From assembly GCA_002725475.1 (NCBI GenBank), contig PBPH01000021.1, forward strand, positions 1-25,219: 25,219 bases of DNA. Reading direction: 5' to 3'. This document shows, piece by piece, positions 22,446 through 25,219 of the stretch (the stretch's first letter is position 1; every line of letters begins with the position of its first letter). The position numbers were made by a program, and so were the translations under genes. The DNA is from Methanobacteriota archaeon (lineage in GTDB: Archaea; Thermoplasmatota; Poseidoniia; Poseidoniales; Thalassarchaeaceae). The notes below the pieces were generated by a model. That model did not search any database. It saw only the letters and a list, made by a program, of their open reading frames with translations, and was not told where the DNA came from.

Positions 22446-23765
22446 ATGGGCAAGTTGATCACCATCTTTAGGTCCATAGACGAATTTCTTTCAAATTATG
22501 CAAAATTGTTTGGAGTTGGAATAGTAAATCCATTACCTAGGCACGCGATATTTGTACTGGCATATGGCATAATTTACACATCTGCTATTTTTGCCCCCAA
22601 TATAATTGGTTTCGTTGCTTTATGGATTGGCTATGTCGGAGTCCTTGCAATTGGTAGGGCTTGGGCACAAAATGAAAGTTTGAGGACTAAAATTGCCAAG
22701 AAATTACAAGATCAAGACCCTGACGGCTTGCCGGATTTACGATTTACCGCGGGATTGGCAGCAATACAGATGATCCTTATTGTACCAATGATATTACAAA
22801 TATCACATTCAATCTTTGACTTATTCGATACGCCGCCCCAAACAACTTGGAAAACATGGGCCCTATTCGGTTTGGATTTGTTGTTTCGCTCATTCCTAGA
22901 TTGGTCGGAAGTATATGACATACATATTTCCGGAGTTAAACTTTCAGCAATAGGGGGAAGAAATTTGGTGATGTTTATTCTTCTTTCTATTGACTTCATG
23001 ATTATTCAAACAGTAATTCGAATAATTAGTATCAATAAGACTATCCAAGAAGGTGTTGCTGTAGCAGGCAAAGACCCCGAAATGGCATTTCGTTTAGGCC
23101 GTAGAGCCACCCCCAAATTATCCGAAATGGCAATGGATGAGAAAAATGATGTTAGTGTTCGGATTAAAACAATAGAGGCAATTGGCATGATTGGTGATTC
23201 AACGGGTGCGCAAACACTAATTGAATTATTAGACAATGAAAAACTGCATAATGCTTCTACAGCATCTCTAGTAATGATTGGCCATTTTGATTCGCTATTT
23301 ACTGGAATAAAACATGAGAAGCCACTTGTTAGAAGAGGTTGTGTTACCGCACTTGGTAGGTTGGAAGACTCAATTGCAAACGAAATTCTAGCTGAGGCAA
23401 TCAAAGATAATGACCCAGGAGTTCGAAAACATGCTTACCAAGCAATTGGTAGAATTGCTCATCCTTCAGACATCCCTCTACTTACATATGGATTAACTGA
23501 TGAGGACTTCGAAGTACGTTTTACTGCATTGAAGCAATTTAGCAATTTCACTGGAGATGTCGCGATGCGCGCAGTAATTACTACTGTTAATGACAAATCA
23601 GCCGGAATACGTAGATTGGCTGTGGAAATTTTGGCCCGCTATCCAAATCCTGCTGTTGTACCCATACTTGCCAAAGCAATGGAGGATAGTGATTCAGATG
23701 TAGCATCCGCTGCAAAACGCTCGATTGATCACTTAGAATCACTAGTAAAGGGCGGAGTTGTTTGA
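22446..23765 (+). CDS. Membrane protein with C-terminal HEAT-type repeats
   Basis: The 439 residues open with about four or five TM segments (residues ~33-50, 53-70, 104-125, possibly 138-150, 172-195), including FVALWIGYVGVLAIG and AAIQMILIVPMILQIS. From ~225 on, ~30-residue helical repeats of the HEAT/PBS-lyase type follow: VRIKTIEAIGMIGDS, VRRGCVTALGRLED, VRKHAYQAIGRIAHP, VRFTALKQFSNFTG and IRRLAVEILARYPNP, each starting with a conserved V/I-R. Such repeats serve protein-protein contacts. I choose ATG 22446 with GGTGA four bases upstream; TTG 22434 is in frame. A T-rich stretch follows the stop. Function unknown; a membrane-anchored scaffold is likely. Confidence 0.85.
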   Translation: MGKLITIFRSIDEFLSNYAKLFGVGIVNPLPRHAIFVLAYGIIYTSAIFAPNIIGFVALWIGYVGVLAIGRAWAQNESLRTKIAKKLQDQDPDGLPDLRFTAGLAAIQMILIVPMILQISHSIFDLFDTPPQTTWKTWALFGLDLLFRSFLDWSEVYDIHISGVKLSAIGGRNLVMFILLSIDFMIIQTVIRIISINKTIQEGVAVAGKDPEMAFRLGRRATPKLSEMAMDEKNDVSVRIKTIEAIGMIGDSTGAQTLIELLDNEKLHNASTASLVMIGHFDSLFTGIKHEKPLVRRGCVTALGRLEDSIANEILAEAIKDNDPGVRKHAYQAIGRIAHPSDIPLLTYGLTDEDFEVRFTALKQFSNFTGDVAMRAVITTVNDKSAGIRRLAVEILARYPNPAVVPILAKAMEDSDSDVASAAKRSIDHLESLVKGGVV

Positions 23766-23791
23766 TTTTTTGACAATATTTCTTTATTTTT
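23766..23791 (+). terminator. T-rich terminator after the HEAT membrane protein
   Basis: TTTTTTGACAATATTTCTTT and TATTTTT directly follow the TGA stop. Repeated T runs without a strong hairpin are typical of archaeal termination. Confidence 0.5.
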
Positions 23792-23864
23792 ACAAGCACA
23801 CAAGTTATGCGGATACGGCGAACACTTATCCGTAGTACTTGATGGTGGATGTTCAGGTGAATAC

Positions 23865-25219
23865 ATGGCTGACCACGGTCACGACAGTTGCCCTCACTGC
23901 GACCTTGATTTGAGCGGCAGAGAACCAGTATGCCCGAATTGCGAAGGTGGTCTTTTTGGAGTACCTCCGAAGAAAGTTGGAGTTAAGGCCAAGGCTGGAG
24001 AAATTTCATCGAAAATAGAGACTGAAGTTAAGAAGGCCGCCACAGTTGTTGGAGAAAAAGGTGGGCAAACCGTTCAAAAAATGAGTCAAGCAATAGGCGA
24101 CCACATAATCCCTGCATGGTCAGCAGTTTCAAAAACCAGTAGTGATCTAGTTGAGAAAGTCAAGGACAAATCTAGTGCAAATATAACAAATGATGAGTCA
24201 TCAATTGAAGAAAAAATAACTAATAATCATGATGAAAATATGTTAGACAAGGCAACTAATAGACCAAATACTAGCACGGACGGGGACGACATTATGGATG
24301 TTGAGGCCCTTCTATCGAAAGGGGAATTACTCGTTTCAGAAGGTAGAGAACAAGAAGCACTGAAGATTTTTAATTCAGTAATTGCTGAAGACCCAAGTAA
24401 TGGAATGGCTTGGTTCAATAGGGGTGTTATCCACGAAATGTCTGGCCAAGTTGATGAAGCGGCCAAGGCATTCAAAGTTTGTATCGATATGCAACCGGAC
24501 CATGGACCAGCTGCCGCTAATCTAGCAGTACTTCTTGACAGAAGAGGTGATCCCGAAGCCGCACATTATGCACACTTAGGGCTGCGATCATTTCCTTCAC
24601 ATTCTGAATTAACAAATATTGCTGCAAAGTCCCCTGAAGAACATCCTCAAGTTCAAGAAGTTACTCACAATGAACCACTTGAAATTGCTGAACCTGTTAC
24701 TGCCGTTGAAAACGTACCAGCCCCTCAACCAGTACCTGAACCGACACCTGAAATTCAATTAGACATCGATGGAATGGTAGAAGAGGCTGCTGAATTGGTG
24801 AAACAAGGTAAGCCAGAGGACGCATTAGAGATGTTACGTGAAATGTTGCATGGGGATGGTTCAGACCATCCAAGAGCATGGAGAATTGCTGCTGCATCCA
24901 TGGCTCAACTTTCTATGGTTGATAGTGCAATTGAAGCATTCACATATGCACTAGATCTAGACAATTCAGATGCTGCTTCATGGTACAATCTTGGGGCACT
25001 TTACAGAAGAAATGAGCAGGAAGATAGTGCTGTGACTTGTTTTGATGCGGCCTTAGGGCTGCGTGCTGATTATACTAAAGCCTCAGCAGCACTGGCAGAA
25101 ATTCACACCAAAAATGGTTCATTATCTGCTGCCATTGATTCTTGGAGAAGTCTTCTACAACACGAACCACAGCACGATGGCGGGGCCACCTTTGCAGGAA
25201 TTTTAATTGCGATTGCTGA
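23865..25219 (+). CDS. Zinc-ribbon plus TPR protein (3' partial)
   Basis: The ATG at 23865 lies four bases after CAGGTGA. The ~451 residues seen begin with a zinc ribbon, C-x2-C (CPHCDL) and C-x2-C (CPNCEGG), followed by a ~90-residue Lys/Ser/Thr-rich helical linker (KAKAGEISSKIETEVKKAAT). TPR units come next: LLSKGELLVSEGREQEALKI, NRGVIHEMSGQVDEAAKAFK and NLAVLLDRRGD. A Pro/Glu-rich spacer separates a second block (EEAAELVKQGKPEDALEML, NLGALYRRNEQEDSAVTCFD, ALAEIHTKNGSLSAAIDSWR). No TM is seen. The stop is beyond the window. Likely a protein-interaction scaffold, of unknown partner; it continues past the edge in the same frame. Confidence 0.85.
   Translation, partial: MADHGHDSCPHCDLDLSGREPVCPNCEGGLFGVPPKKVGVKAKAGEISSKIETEVKKAATVVGEKGGQTVQKMSQAIGDHIIPAWSAVSKTSSDLVEKVKDKSSANITNDESSIEEKITNNHDENMLDKATNRPNTSTDGDDIMDVEALLSKGELLVSEGREQEALKIFNSVIAEDPSNGMAWFNRGVIHEMSGQVDEAAKAFKVCIDMQPDHGPAAANLAVLLDRRGDPEAAHYAHLGLRSFPSHSELTNIAAKSPEEHPQVQEVTHNEPLEIAEPVTAVENVPAPQPVPEPTPEIQLDIDGMVEEAAELVKQGKPEDALEMLREMLHGDGSDHPRAWRIAAASMAQLSMVDSAIEAFTYALDLDNSDAASWYNLGALYRRNEQEDSAVTCFDAALGLRADYTKASAALAEIHTKNGSLSAAIDSWRSLLQHEPQHDGGATFAGILIAIA

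Noticed and set aside
23810..23832. Inverted repeat CGGATA-N11-TATCCG before the zinc-ribbon/TPR gene
   Set aside because: Only six base pairs with an 11-base loop; too weak to separate from chance.
1..25219. CRISPR arrays, insertion sequences, integrase or attachment sites
   Set aside because: No regularly spaced repeats, transposase motifs or terminal inverted repeats were seen; the gene order looks like core chromosome.

Overview
The window comes from an archaeon, most likely a marine planktonic euryarchaeon of Marine Group II (Poseidoniales) or a close relative. Direct evidence is the set of archaeal/eukaryotic-type genes: ribosomal proteins S19e, S17e, L31e and L39e, a PDCD5 protein, Kae1/TsaD, AlaX and a preQ0 (archaeosine precursor) cluster. 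Other signs are short or overlapping gene junctions, TATA-like promoters, strong GGTGA-type ribosome sites and a tRNA without an encoded CCA. The lineage name is inferred from overall style (Asp-rich membrane proteins, huge surface protein with a cytoplasmic tail, moderate-to-low GC); no phylogeny was possible.

Layout. 1-2047 (+): the end of a two-TM protein with very acidic arms, a small zinc-ribbon protein and the tRNA-Ala editing protein AlaX. 2092-2332 (-): tRNA-Val(GAC) just downstream of a 50-residue zinc-ribbon gene. 2333-2708 has no convincing gene. 2709-4001 (-): imidazolonepropionase (histidine degradation), divergent from kae1/tsaD (4065-5075, t6A synthesis). 5157-8930 (+): a charged protein of unknown function, a SlyD-like FKBP, the catalytic subunit of methylmalonyl-CoA mutase with its epimerase (propionyl-CoA to succinyl-CoA route), and a small helical protein. 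8937-11007 (+): a NatA/NatB-type ABC exporter.

11064-13771 (+) is a tight five-gene operon: a ribbon-helix-helix regulator, then folE, queE, queC and queD. Together the four enzymes take GTP to preQ0, the precursor of archaeosine in tRNA. A perfect inverted repeat lies directly before the regulator. The QueC here lacks all four cysteines of the family's structural zinc site.

13768-16619 (-) is the converging ribosomal operon, read S19e, PDCD5, L39e, L31e, S17e, a small unknown protein, TrmJ-like methyltransferase. Its S17e is the most unusual gene in the window: the normal ~70-residue protein is interrupted by about 90 residues holding two matching C-x5-C-x2-C-x12-C modules.

16758-21637 (+): a two-TM membrane protein, then a 1337-residue surface protein anchored by one TM, with a RING-like zinc finger at the end of its cytoplasmic tail. 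21639-22315 (-): a PqqD-like protein and a 54-residue two-TM protein. 22446-23765 (+): a membrane protein with HEAT repeats. 23865-end (+): a zinc-ribbon/TPR protein cut by the window edge.
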